The notes under the pieces were generated by a model. That model worked only from the letters and a program-made list of their open reading frames with translations, was not told the DNA's origin and ran no database searches. From contig QCEG01000001.1 in the NCBI GenBank assembly GCA_003278535.1, positions 124,001 through 188,000 of the forward strand: DNA of 64,000 nucleotides, written 5' to 3'. A program made the position numbers and the translations under genes. Shown here piece by piece: positions 10,068 to 21,900 of this stretch (its first letter is position 1; every line of letters starts with the position of its first letter). The DNA is from Prochlorococcus sp. AG-355-N18. Its GTDB lineage: Bacteria > Cyanobacteriota > Cyanobacteriia > PCC-6307 > Cyanobiaceae.

Positions 10068-10796
10068 TTAAGTGTTATTCTTTATAGGATTGTTATCAGA
10101 TCTCAATACACATTTGTCAACTTCCCAATTAAAGTTTTCCCATATATGGTCTTCTAATTTATAGTTGCTTCCAGTGAAAACTCCTAACTTAACTTTTGTA
10201 GGTGAAGCTGAACAATACTGCCTGCTTCCAACTGATGCAAGATATTGTTGATGGTATTGTTCCGCAAAAAAATATGAATCAATCTTTTTTATTTCCGTTT
10301 CAATTAAACCAAGATTTTTTTTGCTAAGTTCCGTTTGATATTGTTCCTTACTGGCTAATATGGATTTAATATTATTTTCATTTTTGTAATATATTGCTGA
10401 TCTATATTGTGTTCCCATATCGTTACCTTGCCTGTTTTTTTGAGTAGGGTCATGACATTCCCAAAACATTTTTAATAAATCACTTACATCTATTTCCCTT
10501 TTATCCCATATAACTCTTACAACTTCTGAATGTCCAGTTAAGCCTGAACAGACTTCATAATAAGTTGGATTGTTTTTTTCTCCTCCAGCATAACCTACAG
10601 AAGTTGTGACAACTCCAGGCAGTTTCCAAAAACATTTTTCAGCTCCCCAGAAACAACCACATCCAAAAATTATTTCATCTTCTTCTACACTAGGATCTTT
10701 TTTGATATCTGTTTTTAATATTCTATGTAGTGAATAAGCATCATTTTTTAAATTTACTTCCTCATTATTCATAATCTTTTTCAGGAATTTAAACAT
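10068..10796 (-). CDS. msrA: peptide-methionine (S)-S-oxide reductase
   Basis: IIFGCGCFWGAEKCFWKLPGVVTTSVGYAGG, GHSEVVRV. Confidence 0.95.
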   Translation of the reverse strand: MFKFLKKIMNNEEVNLKNDAYSLHRILKTDIKKDPSVEEDEIIFGCGCFWGAEKCFWKLPGVVTTSVGYAGGEKNNPTYYEVCSGLTGHSEVVRVIWDKREIDVSDLLKMFWECHDPTQKNRQGNDMGTQYRSAIYYKNENNIKSILASKEQYQTELSKKNLGLIETEIKKIDSYFFAEQYHQQYLASVGSRQYCSASPTKVKLGVFTGSNYKLEDHIWENFNWEVDKCVLRSDNNPIKNNT

Positions 10797-10832
10797 GATT
10801 AAATCTAATTATTATAAGTAAAAAAATAACTT

Positions 10833-12578
10833 TTAGCTCCTAACAATTCTTGTAGCTAGTTCTCTTTCCCAAAGTTGTTTATATAATCCATTGACTTTTA
10901 CTAAATCTTTATGAGCCCCTTCTTGTACTATTTCTCCTTTATCCATTACTAAAACCCTATCACAGGAAGCTGCAACAGAAAGTTGGTGACTAATCATTAT
11001 GATTGTTTTATTACTTCTATCACTCATTTCATCTATTATTCTTGCTGCAGTTTTATTATCTACGCTTGCTAAAGCATCATCAAGAACAACAATAGGAGTA
11101 TTAACAAGTAGTGCTCTTCCAAGTGCAGTTCTTTGCCTTTGTCCACCACTTAATGTAATACCTCTTTCACCAACAATAGTTTTAAACCTTTGTGGAAAAC
11201 TATTTATATCATCAATTAATCCAGCTTTTGTAGCGCTTTCTTTAACTAAATATTTTGAAGCTTTGGGTTCTCCAAAACTTAGGTTTTCTGAGATTGTAGA
11301 AGTAAATAAGAATGCTTCTTGAGGAACTATTGAAATATTTTTTCTAAGATCGCTTAATTTTAATGTTTTTACATCAATTTCATCTAAAAATAATTGATTG
11401 TCTGGAATTTCAATAGTCCGTCCAAGAGATTTTGCTAGTGTTGTCTTGCCACAACCTACTGGGCCAACTATTGCAATAAGTTCTCCAGGATAAATTTTAA
11501 AATTGAGATTATTTAATGAATTAAATTTTGATCCTGGATACTTTATTGTTAAATTTTTTGCTTCTAAGAAACCTTTAACCTTTCTTTTTAAATATTTAGT
11601 TTCTGCTCTATCTACAATATTTGGATTGTTCTGAAAGATTTCTTCAACACGATCTAAACTTACTTGACCAAGTTGAAAAGTATTTAAGGTAAAACCTAAT
11701 AGAGCTGTTGGGAAGACAAGTCTTTCTACGTAGAGAATTAAAGCTACTAAACCACCTATCGAAATAAATCCACTCTCTAATTGAAAAGTTCCTAATGATA
11801 ATAAAATCAATAATGAAATTGAGGAAATACCTTGTAACAAAGGGAATAAGGTACTCGCTGTTCTTGCAAGTTTTATAGCTGAATTTCGATAGTCATTATT
11901 ATGTATGTTAAATTCTTTTTTCTCAGCACTCTCTTGGGCATAAATTTTAATGGCGCTTATACCAGATAGATCTTCTTGTATTAGATCACTAAGTTTTGAT
12001 AATGATTCTTGTTGAGCTTTTCTTTGTTTAACCATTCTCCCTCCAAATAGACTTACAATCCCGAGGATTAATGGAAATATCATTAAAGCTGATATCGTTA
12101 ACATTTTATTAATCGAAAACATTGAAGGAATAGTGAATGAATAAGCTAAGACAATGTTGCACAAACTTAAAACTGTAAAACCTAAAAGTCTTCTTATGTT
12201 TTCAACATCGCTTGTGGCTCTACTAATAATGTCTCCACTACCTTTTTTTTGAATCCATTCTGGATCCTGAATAAGTAAATGGTCAAAAAGTTTCTGACGA
12301 AGATTTACTTCTACTTTTCTACCTATACCGAAGACAATCTGTCTTGAAAATAATCTTATTAAACCCATACAAGTAGCTAAAAATATTAACCATAAAGATT
12401 TAGAAATAACAAAATCCGAAGAAAACCCATTTTGTAATTGGTCAATTATATTTTTTACTTCTAAGGGTATTACAACACTTAGAATATTTACTAATAGAAG
12501 AGCTAAAGCTCCATATAAGAATTCTTTTTTGTAAGGCCTAAGGTATTTAGATATAACTTTTATCTTTAAATTTTTCAT
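10833..12578 (-). CDS. ABC transporter, fused TM and ATPase domains (exporter type)
   Basis: Walker A GPVGCGKTT, signature LSGGQRQRTALGRAL, Walker B PIVVLDDALASVD. Confidence 0.93.
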   Translation of the reverse strand: MKNLKIKVISKYLRPYKKEFLYGALALLLVNILSVVIPLEVKNIIDQLQNGFSSDFVISKSLWLIFLATCMGLIRLFSRQIVFGIGRKVEVNLRQKLFDHLLIQDPEWIQKKGSGDIISRATSDVENIRRLLGFTVLSLCNIVLAYSFTIPSMFSINKMLTISALMIFPLILGIVSLFGGRMVKQRKAQQESLSKLSDLIQEDLSGISAIKIYAQESAEKKEFNIHNNDYRNSAIKLARTASTLFPLLQGISSISLLILLSLGTFQLESGFISIGGLVALILYVERLVFPTALLGFTLNTFQLGQVSLDRVEEIFQNNPNIVDRAETKYLKRKVKGFLEAKNLTIKYPGSKFNSLNNLNFKIYPGELIAIVGPVGCGKTTLAKSLGRTIEIPDNQLFLDEIDVKTLKLSDLRKNISIVPQEAFLFTSTISENLSFGEPKASKYLVKESATKAGLIDDINSFPQRFKTIVGERGITLSGGQRQRTALGRALLVNTPIVVLDDALASVDNKTAARIIDEMSDRSNKTIIMISHQLSVAASCDRVLVMDKGEIVQEGAHKDLVKVNGLYKQLWERELATRIVRS

Positions 12579-12658
12579 TTAATTTTGCCGATATGATTAA
12601 GATAATGTTTCATTTTTGAATATGTGAGCTAATTTTATAAATGATTCAGTATTTATTT

Positions 12659-12955
12659 ATGAGTAACGAGCAAACTCATCCATTACATGAAACAGACAAG
12701 AACATTATAGATTCCCTTATCACTAAAAAGACACCAGAAGATCTTGATTATATAAATTTAGCTAGATTAATAAATCGATATGCCAATTTCCCAGGAGAAA
12801 TTGAAATTAAAAACGATATTGAAAAAATTTTAAATTTTTGGAAGATTACTAAAAATGAACTTTTTTCAAAAACAAAAAATATTTGGTCAAAAAGCTTCAG
12901 GCCTTCTAATACAAATAAAGATTTAGTTGGCTCAGGTTTTGACACCTCAAATTGA
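12659..12955 (+). CDS. DUF3288-like protein (ORF track start 12641; MSNEQ start preferred)
   Basis: HPLHETDKNIIDSL...NLARLINRYANFPGEIEIKNDIEKIL. Confidence 0.7.
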   Translation: MSNEQTHPLHETDKNIIDSLITKKTPEDLDYINLARLINRYANFPGEIEIKNDIEKILNFWKITKNELFSKTKNIWSKSFRPSNTNKDLVGSGFDTSN

Positions 12956-12987
12956 ATTTTATCTTCAAATTTTATTTCTATAAATAA

Positions 12988-14022
12988 ATGTCTTCTAATC
13001 TATCAAACGCTGAAATCCTAAATAATTTATTGGAGGGAAGGGACCTTGATGAATTAACTTCAAGGTCTTTAATGCAAAGATGGCTTAATGATGAAATTTC
13101 AGATGTTGAAACAGGAGCTTTTTTAGGTGCTTTGAGAGCAAAGAGTTCTACAGGTGTCGAATTAAGTTCTATGGCTGAGGAACTCTTAAATGTTTGCGAA
13201 TTGCCAGTAGCAAGACCAAATTTGTATTTGGTAGATACTTGTGGAACAGGGGGTGATGGAGCAAATACATTCAATATTTCAACTGCAGTTGCATTTGTAG
13301 CTGCATCTTGTGGGGTAAAAATTGCAAAACACGGAAATAAAAGTGCTAGTGGAAAAGTTGGCTCTGCTGATGTTTTGTTGAATCTTGGGTTGAATTTAAA
13401 TTGTTCATTAGAGAAAGTAATCAAAGCCGTAAATGAAATTGGAATAACATTTTTGTTCGCACCTGTTTGGCATAAATCCTTAATAAAACTTGCTCCATTA
13501 AGAAAGACCCTTGGCATAAGGACAGTATTTAATCAACTTGGACCATTGGTTAATCCTTTAAGACCAAATGCACAAGTTTTGGGTGTTGCTTCTGAGGATC
13601 TTTTAAAACCTATGGGAAGCGCTCTTTTAAGAATGGGTATGAATCGAGCAATAGTTGTTCATGGGTCTGGTGGTCTTGATGAGGCTTCCCTTCAAGGAGA
13701 AAATAAATTAGTATTTGTTGATAATGGTGAATTACGTTTTTCAGAAATAAATATTTCAGACTTTAACCATGAAAATATATCTAACGAAAAGCTTGTGGTT
13801 TCTGGTCCTGAGTCTAATGAGGAAATATTAAAGTCTGTTTTAAATGGTTCTGGACAAAAATCTCATATTGATGTAGTTGCCTTGAACTCTGCTTTAGTGC
13901 TTTGGGTAGCAGGCATTGAGGATGATTTAAATGAAGGATTTAATAAAGCTTTATTTTCGATAAATCAAGGAGACCCTTGGAAAACTTTTTTACTCTTAAA
14001 AAATTATTTACATACAAATTAA
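12988..14022 (+). CDS. trpD: anthranilate phosphoribosyltransferase
   Basis: [35 protein letters not shown]. Confidence 0.97.
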   Translation: MSSNLSNAEILNNLLEGRDLDELTSRSLMQRWLNDEISDVETGAFLGALRAKSSTGVELSSMAEELLNVCELPVARPNLYLVDTCGTGGDGANTFNISTAVAFVAASCGVKIAKHGNKSASGKVGSADVLLNLGLNLNCSLEKVIKAVNEIGITFLFAPVWHKSLIKLAPLRKTLGIRTVFNQLGPLVNPLRPNAQVLGVASEDLLKPMGSALLRMGMNRAIVVHGSGGLDEASLQGENKLVFVDNGELRFSEINISDFNHENISNEKLVVSGPESNEEILKSVLNGSGQKSHIDVVALNSALVLWVAGIEDDLNEGFNKALFSINQGDPWKTFLLLKNYLHTN

Positions 14023-14036
14023 TTAATTTCAAATTG

Positions 14037-15176
14037 ATGATTAATTCATATAAGAAAAACGCGAAATTGGTTTTAAGTAATGGAATTGTCTTTCCAGGAT
14101 TCTTTTTTGGTGCTTCTGGTACAGCTATTGGTGAAATAGTTTTTAATACGGGAATGACCGGATATCAGGAAGTTATTACTGATCCAAGTTACTATGGACA
14201 AATATTAACATTCACTTATCCTGAGATTGGGAATACTGGTATTAATTTTGAAGATTCAGAATCTAACATTAATGTTAAAGGAATAATTGTTAGAAATTTT
14301 TCATTTAATAGCAGCAATTGGAGATCAAAAAAGAATTTTAATCAATGGTTAGTTGAGAAAAACATAATAGGACTATATGGAATTGATACAAGGGCTCTTG
14401 TTAAAATTTTAAGATCTAATGGTGCGATGAATGGAGTTATTACCTCTCTAGATAACACTGATGAAAGTTGTTTAAAGATAATTTGTGATGCACCTAAGAT
14501 GGAGGGATTAAATTTATCAAATGTTGTTTCAACAAAGCAAAAATATTTATGGAAAAGTCATACGCAAACAATATTTGATTTAAGAAAAAGATATTATGAA
14601 TCTGCTAAAAAGTTAAAAATTGTGGCAATTGATTTTGGAATTAAAAATTCAATTCTAAATAGACTCGTATCCCATGGTTGTGAAGTTTTGGTTTTACCTT
14701 CTCGATCTTCTCTAGATGATGTTCTGTCCAACAAGCCTGATGGTATATTTTTCTCAAATGGGCCAGGCGATCCTTCTTCTGTTTCCGAAGGTATCAATTT
14801 AGCAAAATCTCTCATTAAATATGGTGAAATACCTATGTTTGGTATTTGCCTTGGTCACCAAATATTTGGATTAGCATTAGGAGGTTCAACTTATAAATTA
14901 CCTTTTGGACATCGTGGTTTAAATCATCCGTGTGGTGAAAATAATAAAGTTGAGATAACTAGTCAGAATCATGGTTTTGCTATTGATCCCAATTCTCTCT
15001 CAAAGGACATAGTTAGAATTACTCATTATAACCTTAACGATAATACTGTAGCTGGCCTGGAGGTTTATAATAAGCCTATATTTAGTGTGCAATATCATCC
15101 AGAAGCAGGTCCTGGCCCACATGATTCAGATTATTTATTTAAAAAATTTGTTTCTCTAATGTTAGAAAGATGTTGA
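14037..15176 (+). CDS. carA: carbamoyl-phosphate synthase small subunit (ORF track start 13977; ATG at 14037 preferred)
   Basis: GEIVFNTGMTGYQEVITDPSY, FGICLGHQIFGLALGG, VQYHPEAGPGPHDSDYLF. Confidence 0.97.
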   Translation: MINSYKKNAKLVLSNGIVFPGFFFGASGTAIGEIVFNTGMTGYQEVITDPSYYGQILTFTYPEIGNTGINFEDSESNINVKGIIVRNFSFNSSNWRSKKNFNQWLVEKNIIGLYGIDTRALVKILRSNGAMNGVITSLDNTDESCLKIICDAPKMEGLNLSNVVSTKQKYLWKSHTQTIFDLRKRYYESAKKLKIVAIDFGIKNSILNRLVSHGCEVLVLPSRSSLDDVLSNKPDGIFFSNGPGDPSSVSEGINLAKSLIKYGEIPMFGICLGHQIFGLALGGSTYKLPFGHRGLNHPCGENNKVEITSQNHGFAIDPNSLSKDIVRITHYNLNDNTVAGLEVYNKPIFSVQYHPEAGPGPHDSDYLFKKFVSLMLERC

Positions 15177-15237
15177 CATATTGTTTTCTTTTGATTTGAT
15201 AATTACATTTGATATATTAATTTTTTGGAGGTATTAG

Positions 15238-15603
15238 ATCATAGAAGATTTCCAGAAGTTAACCGTTTCTTTAAGAGGAAACCTTGAGGTTAAAACAAAC
15301 ATTATGGTTTTTACTTTTAAAGGCCAACTTGATGCTTTCTCAGAAAAACAATTTAAGACTTTTGTCACTAATAATTTAAAAAATGACCTTCCATTCGTTA
15401 TTGATCTTACAAAAATAGATTTTTTAGATTCTTCGGGTCTTGGAGCACTTGTTCAAACTGCAAAAGAATGCAAAAAGACGAAACTTGGGTTCTCTGTCGT
15501 TGGCAATTCAAGAGTGTCGCAAACAATTAAACTTGTTCGTTTAGGGGATTTTCTTAATTTGAAGTCAACCCTTGAAGATGCATTAAATTATTTTAAGAAT
15601 TGA
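15238..15603 (+). CDS. STAS-domain anti-sigma factor antagonist; start uncertain (ORF track 15304; conserved N-terminus extends upstream)
   Basis: LDSSGLGALVQTAKECKK STAS motif; upstream in-frame IEDFQKLTVSLRGNLEVKTNI preceded by GGAGG at 15227-15231. Confidence 0.8.
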   Translation: MIEDFQKLTVSLRGNLEVKTNIMVFTFKGQLDAFSEKQFKTFVTNNLKNDLPFVIDLTKIDFLDSSGLGALVQTAKECKKTKLGFSVVGNSRVSQTIKLVRLGDFLNLKSTLEDALNYFKN

Positions 15604-15998
15604 ATTATTGGATTCAAAACTTGGTTCCATATGGATCTCCCGAGGATATAGGTGTTATTCAACTTGCTTGGCTTGGAGATTCGGTATGGGAACTCCACCA
15701 AAGACTAAGGCATGTTCATTTCCCTTTAAAATCTAAAGATCTCCATTTATCTGTAGTAAACGAAGTAAAAGCAAAATCTCAGTCAAAATCATTAAGTCAA
15801 ATTGAACATTTATTAAATTCAAATGAAATTGATTTAATTAGGCGTGCTAGAAATAAAACAAAGAGATATCCAAAATCTTCAGACCCCACCATATACTCTA
15901 GAGCAACTGGTTTTGAAACTCTTATTGGTTGGTTATTTTTAAAAGATCCTAAAAGATTATCAACACTTTTTGAATATTTAGAATTAAAAATGAATTGA
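15600..15998 (+). CDS. mrnC: Mini-ribonuclease III
   Basis: LAWLGDSVWELHQRLR...RRARNKT...YSRATGFETLIGWLFL. Confidence 0.88.
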   Translation: MNYWIQNLVPYGSPEDIGVIQLAWLGDSVWELHQRLRHVHFPLKSKDLHLSVVNEVKAKSQSKSLSQIEHLLNSNEIDLIRRARNKTKRYPKSSDPTIYSRATGFETLIGWLFLKDPKRLSTLFEYLELKMN

Positions 15999-16002
15999 AT
16001 CT

Positions 16003-17007
16003 ATGAAAAACTCCTCAAATAAATTTCGCGGAAAAAATAATAAAGAGTATAAAAAAAATTCAGATTTTGTTTTTTACTCAAAAAATACAAATCGTTCAGA
16101 AAAAAATGATAAATCTTTGAATAATTCCGCTAAAAATAAAAAAGTTGAAAATTTAAAAAAAAATGATGAAAATAATACTTTTTCGTCTTTAAAAAGAAGA
16201 AATCCAAGATTTAAATCTAATAGAGAATTTCCTAATAAAAATTCATATATGCATCAAGAGTTTACTAATAAGAGAAATTTTGATGATTGGATATGGGGTA
16301 AACATTCGGTTTATGAGGCTCTTAATAGTGATAGAGCGATTAATAGGATTTGGTGTACTTCGGAAATTTTTTCTTCAGACAAATTCTATATTTTGCTTAA
16401 GGATCTTAAATCAAAAGGAGTTCTTATTGAAGAAGTTTCTTGGAACAGGCTTTCGCAATTGACATATGGTGCTTCACATCAAGGAGTCGCATTGCAGTTA
16501 GCATGCTCTAAAACAATATCCCTAGAACAATTAATTGATTTTTCTAAACACAATTGTCCAAATCCTATAATAGTCGCATTAGACGGTATAACTGATCCAC
16601 ATAATGTTGGTGCGATTATAAGATCAGCAGAAGCATTTGATTGCAAGGGTTTAATTATTCCTCAAAGAAGGTCTGCAGGTTTGACTGGAACAGTCGCCAA
16701 GGTAGCTGCAGGAGCCTTAGAACACCTTCATGTAAGTAGAGTTGTTAACTTAAATAGAGCACTTGACGAACTTAAGAAAAAAGGTTTTCTTGTTGTTGGC
16801 TTATCTGGCGATGGTCAAATATCTATCTCAAATTTTCAAGAAAAAGCACCCTTGGTAGTTGTAGTTGGCTCAGAAGATAAAGGCATTTCTTTGCTTACTC
16901 AAAAAAAATGCGATTTTATATTACATATCTCTCTTAAAGGTAAAACTTCAAGTTTAAATGCCTCTGTTGCTGCCGCCATATCCTTATTTCACTTGACAAG
17001 TAAATAA
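16003..17007 (+). CDS. rlmB: TrmH/SpoU-family 23S rRNA 2'-O-ribose methyltransferase (RlmB-type)
   Basis: GKHSVYEAL, LDGITDPHNVGAIIRSAEAF, VVGSEDKGI, SLNASVAAAI; Asn/Lys-rich N-terminal extension. Confidence 0.92.
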   Translation: MKNSSNKFRGKNNKEYKKNSDFVFYSKNTNRSEKNDKSLNNSAKNKKVENLKKNDENNTFSSLKRRNPRFKSNREFPNKNSYMHQEFTNKRNFDDWIWGKHSVYEALNSDRAINRIWCTSEIFSSDKFYILLKDLKSKGVLIEEVSWNRLSQLTYGASHQGVALQLACSKTISLEQLIDFSKHNCPNPIIVALDGITDPHNVGAIIRSAEAFDCKGLIIPQRRSAGLTGTVAKVAAGALEHLHVSRVVNLNRALDELKKKGFLVVGLSGDGQISISNFQEKAPLVVVVGSEDKGISLLTQKKCDFILHISLKGKTSSLNASVAAAISLFHLTSK

Positions 17008-17153
17008 TTTTATTGTCATCAATCACTGTTTTTAAAGACAACTAATATGTTGTTGTTTCAATACATTTTTATGATTAATAAAAATTTATTGAATAATTAC
17101 TACAAAATTGTATAGAATTTAACAAGAATTGATGGTCTAAAAGGCCAAAAAAA

Positions 17154-17369
17154 TTGATTAGAAACTTTGGAAACAAACTCGGCTTAGCCTGGTGGGCTAA
17201 AATTGAAACAGATCAACCTAGTAGTACCTACTGGTTCGGACCATTTATTACTAAGCGTAGTTTAAAAGAAAATATGTCTTCTTTTATTAAAGATCTTTCT
17301 GATGAAGGGTCTAAAAATATTAAACACAGTTTAGTGCGATGCAAAAAAGAAGAACCTTTAACTGTTTGA
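17154..17369 (+). CDS. DUF1816-like protein; TTG start
   Basis: LAWWAKIETDQPSSTYWFGPFITKRSLKENMSSFIKDLSDEGS. Confidence 0.7.
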   Translation: MIRNFGNKLGLAWWAKIETDQPSSTYWFGPFITKRSLKENMSSFIKDLSDEGSKNIKHSLVRCKKEEPLTV

Positions 17370-17398
17370 TAACTTTGATTTTAAGAAATAAATAAGAT

Positions 17399-18847
17399 AT
17401 GAATTTTAATTCTTTAAGAAAAGAAATTACTAATAATAATATTTCTGTTAAGGAATTAGTTAATGATATCTTTGCAAAAATCGATCAAAAAGATCCTCAA
17501 ATTAACTCTTATATTTGTATTACAAAAGATAATGCTATTGAGCAAGCAGAGAACATTGATAAATTAATTCAAAATAAAGAAAAACTGCCACCTCTCGCTG
17601 GGATTCCAATAGCAATAAAGGATAATATTTGCACCAAAGGAGTTGCAACAACTTGTGCAAGTAAAATGCTCAAAACCTTTGTTGCGCCTTATGAATCCAC
17701 CGCTTCAAGTAAATTATGGTCTTCAGGGGGAATTTGTTTAGGAAAAACAAATCTAGACGAATTTGCAATGGGTAGTTCAACGGAAACTTCTGTATTTGGA
17801 GTCACTTCAAATCCTTGGGATAATAATAGAGTCCCAGGAGGGAGTTCAGGCGGAAGTGCAGCTGCAGTTGCCGCTGGATTTTGTGCAGCGGCTATAGGTT
17901 CTGATACAGGTGGATCAATAAGGCAACCAGCTTCTTTTTGTGGCGTCGTAGGTCTTAAACCTACTTATGGCAGAGTCAGCAGATGGGGACTTGTAGCATT
18001 TGCTAGCTCTCTTGATCAAATTGGCCCAATTACTAATACCGTCTCAGATGCGGCCGAAATTCTTTATTCAATATCTGGTATAGACCCCTTTGACTCAACA
18101 TGTCTTGACAAGCCAGTACCAAATTATTTGACAGACTTAAATAAATCTATAAAGGGTTTAAAAATTGGAATTATTAAAGAATGTTTTGAACACCCAGGTC
18201 TTAATCCAGAAGTTAAGGAATCTGTTCTTTCTGGAGTTGATAGATTCCAAGCTTTAGGAGCTGAAATTATCGAAGTTGAATGTCCTAGATTTAATGATGG
18301 AATTGCCACATATTATGTCATTGCTCCATCCGAAGCCTCTGCAAATTTAGCTAGATATGATGGAGTTAAATATGGCTATAGATCGAATGAAGGTTCAAAT
18401 CTTATAGACATGACTTCAAAAAGTAGAGCTGAAGGTTTTGGAGATGAGGTACAAAGAAGAATTTTGATAGGTACTTATGCTTTGTCAGCCGGATACAGTG
18501 ATGCCTATTATAAGAAGGCACAAAAAGTTAGGACACTTATAAGAAAAGATTTTGATTATGCTTTTAAAAAAGTAGATGTTTTATTAACTCCAACTTGCCC
18601 AACCACTGCTTTTTTAAAGGGAGATTTTGTCAATGATCCACTTTCAATGTATTTGTCTGATCTATTAACTGTTCCTGCTAATTTAGCAGGCCTCCCAGCA
18701 ATCAGTATCCCTTGTGGTTTTGATAATAAAGGATTACCTATAGGAATGCAATTAATAGGCAATGTATTAGAAGAAGATAGAATATTGAATGCCGCAAATA
18801 TCTTTGAAATTGATGCTCAGGTAATTAAGAACAGACCTTTATTTTAA
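17399..18847 (+). CDS. gatA: aspartyl/glutamyl-tRNA amidotransferase subunit A
   Basis: Amidase signature [17 protein letters not shown]...[16 protein letters not shown]. Confidence 0.97.
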   Translation: MNFNSLRKEITNNNISVKELVNDIFAKIDQKDPQINSYICITKDNAIEQAENIDKLIQNKEKLPPLAGIPIAIKDNICTKGVATTCASKMLKTFVAPYESTASSKLWSSGGICLGKTNLDEFAMGSSTETSVFGVTSNPWDNNRVPGGSSGGSAAAVAAGFCAAAIGSDTGGSIRQPASFCGVVGLKPTYGRVSRWGLVAFASSLDQIGPITNTVSDAAEILYSISGIDPFDSTCLDKPVPNYLTDLNKSIKGLKIGIIKECFEHPGLNPEVKESVLSGVDRFQALGAEIIEVECPRFNDGIATYYVIAPSEASANLARYDGVKYGYRSNEGSNLIDMTSKSRAEGFGDEVQRRILIGTYALSAGYSDAYYKKAQKVRTLIRKDFDYAFKKVDVLLTPTCPTTAFLKGDFVNDPLSMYLSDLLTVPANLAGLPAISIPCGFDNKGLPIGMQLIGNVLEEDRILNAANIFEIDAQVIKNRPLF

Positions 18848-18925
18848 ATTTGTATTAATAATTAATTTGTAACCAGAAAGTATAGATCTTTTAAAAATTT
18901 TCTCTATCTTATATATATAAATTAT

Positions 18926-21900
18926 TTGAATATGGCTTTCGTTCCGCTTCATAATCATAGTGACTACAGCTTGCTTGATGGTGCCAGTCAAATTTCAAAA
19001 ATTGTTGATAGAGCTTGTGATCTTGGAATGGAATCGATAGCTCTTACTGATCATGGAGTTATGTATGGTGTTCTTGATTTGGTCAAGAAGTGTAAAGAGA
19101 AAGGTATAAAACCAATTATTGGCAATGAAATGTATGTGATTAATGGTTCTATTGATGACCCTCAACCAAAAAAAGAAAAAAGATATCATTTGGTGGTGTT
19201 AGCGAAAAATTATACTGGATATAAGAATCTAGTGAAGTTAACAACAATTAGTCACCTAAATGGGATGAGAGGTCGAGGCATTTTTTCTAGACCATGTATT
19301 GATAAATCCCTTTTAAGCAAATATAGTGATGGTTTGATTGTTTCTACAGCTTGTCTTGGTGGAGAGATACCTCAGGCTATTTTAAAAGGTAGATTAGACG
19401 TAGCAGAAGATATAGCTATTTGGTATAAAAAATTATTTGCAGATGACTTTTATCTAGAAATACAAGATCACGGCTCTATTGAGGATAGAATTGTTAACGT
19501 TGAATTAATAAAAATTGGGAAGAAGCATCAAATAAAAGTCATCGCGACCAACGACGCACACTACTTATCTAGTATGGATGTTGAAGCACATGACGCTTTG
19601 CTTTGTGTATTAACAGGAAAACTAATAAGTGATGAAAAAAGATTGAGATATACCGGTACAGAATATATTAAAAGTGAAAGTGAAATGCTTGAACTCTTTA
19701 AAGATCATATTGATGATGAATCTATAATTGAGGCAATTAACAATACAATAGAAATTTCTCAGAAAGTTGAAGAATTTGATTTGTTTGGTAATTATAGAAT
19801 GCCAAAATTCCCTCTTAACGAAGATACTGATTCATTCTCTTTCCTTACAGAATTATCTAATAAAGGTCTTTTAAAAAGACTTAAAAAAAATGATCTTACA
19901 GAAGTTGATGAGAACTATAAAAAAAGACTATCTTCCGAATTAAAAATTATTAAAGATATGGGCTTCCCAGATTATTTTTTGGTTGTTTGGGACTACATCA
20001 AATTTGCTAGAGACAACTCTATACCCGTAGGACCAGGTAGAGGCTCTGCAGCAGGCTCATTAGTAGCTTATGCTCTTCAAATTACAAATATAGATCCTGT
20101 TGAGCATGGATTGTTGTTTGAGAGATTTTTAAATCCAGCAAGAAAGTCAATGCCAGATATTGACACCGACTTTTGTATTGATAGGAGAAATGAAGTTATA
20201 GATTATGTTACTAATCGTTATGGAGAGGATAAAGTTGCGCAAATAATTACTTTCAATAAGATGACCTCTAAGGCGGTTTTGAAAGATGTTGCAAGGGTTT
20301 TAGATATACCATATGGAGAAGCGGACAAATTGGCTAAGTTAATACCGGTAGTAAGAGGGAAACCTTATAAATTAAATGAAATGATTGACAAGAATTCTCC
20401 TAGCAAAGAGTTCAGAGAAAAATATATTAATGATAATAGAGTGAAAAAATGGGTTGATTTGGCTTTGAGAATTGAAGGAACTAATAAAACATATGGGGTT
20501 CATGCTGCTGGAGTGGTTATCGCATCAGATCCTCTTGATGAACTTGTACCTCTTCAAAGAAATAATGAAGGGCAAATAATAACCCAATATTCTATGGACG
20601 ATATCGAATCACTTGGATTATTGAAAATGGATTTTTTAGGTCTTAAGAATCTTACAATGATTGAAAAAACAGTTTCTCTAATTAATCAATCTACTGGAAG
20701 GAAAATAAATATTGATGAGTTACCACAAAATGACGGTAAAACCTTTGATCTTATCGGGAGAGGAGATCTTGAAGGTATTTTTCAACTTGAATCTTCCGGT
20801 ATGAAACAGGTCGTTAGGGATTTCAAACCTAGCTCTCTAGAGGATATTTCTTCCATATTGGCTCTTTATAGACCTGGACCTCTTGATGCAGGCCTTATAC
20901 CTAAATTCATAAATAGAAAAAATGGGAACGAAAAGGTTGATTTCCCTCATCCTTTTATTAAGTCAATCCTCACTGAAACCTATGGAATTATGGTTTACCA
21001 AGAACAAATCATGAAAATTGCTCAAGACCTAGCCGGTTATTCTCTGGGTGATGCTGATTTACTTCGAAGAGCAATGGGGAAAAAGAAAGTTTCTGAAATG
21101 GTAAAGCATAGGAATATTTTTGTAGACGGTTCCATGAAGAAAGGTGTAAATGAAAAATTAGCTAATGATCTTTTTGATCAAATGGTTTTGTTCGCAGAAT
21201 ATTGTTTTAACAAAAGCCACTCAACTGCTTATGGTGCAGTAACTTATCAAACTGCATTTTTGAAGGCTCATTTTCCTGTTGCATATATGGCAGCCCTTTT
21301 AAGCGTTAATTCTGGTTCTAGCGACAAGATGCAAAGATATATTTCTAATTGTTATTCCATGGGAATAGATGTTATTTCACCGAGCATTAATTTTTCTGGT
21401 GTTGATTTCACTATTAAGAATAATCAGATTTTATTCGGGTTATCTGCAATTAAGAATTTAGGAGATTCTGCAATAAGAAATATAATTGAAAACCGAAATA
21501 GTTTTGGAACCTTTAATTCATTATCAGATTTGTGCGACCGTTTGCCTTCTAATGTTCTTAACAAAAGAAGTCTTGAATCTCTAATTCATTGTGGAGCATT
21601 AGATGAGTTTTCTAATGATAATAATAGAGCTCAGTTATTGTCAGATCTTGAACATGTTATTGAGTGGGCCTATTCAAGAAATCGTGATAGATTATCAGGG
21701 CAAGGAAATCTATTTGACTCTGAAGGAGAATTTTCTAATGTCGCTTTTTCAGATTCACAATTAGCTAAGGTTGATGATTATTCACTTATTGAGAAATTAA
21801 AGTTAGAAAAGCAGTTATTAGGCTTTTACTTATCTGACCATCCTCTAAAGCACTTAACTAAACCCGCAAAACTTGTATCACCTATAAGCATTTCACAGTT

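Noticed and set aside
12978-13517. Minus-strand 179-aa ORF antisense to trpD
   Set aside because: Long but covers trpD's conserved core; no recognisable family; typical shadow of glycine/alanine-rich regions
16003-16260. Possible separate gene or repeat in the Asn/Lys-rich rlmB N-terminus
   Set aside because: In frame with the methyltransferase; low-complexity extension is compatible with AT bias
17038-17053. ACAAC-TAATAT-GTTGT stem after rlmB as a terminator
   Set aside because: Only 5 bp, AT-rich, no clear U-tract; expected by chance
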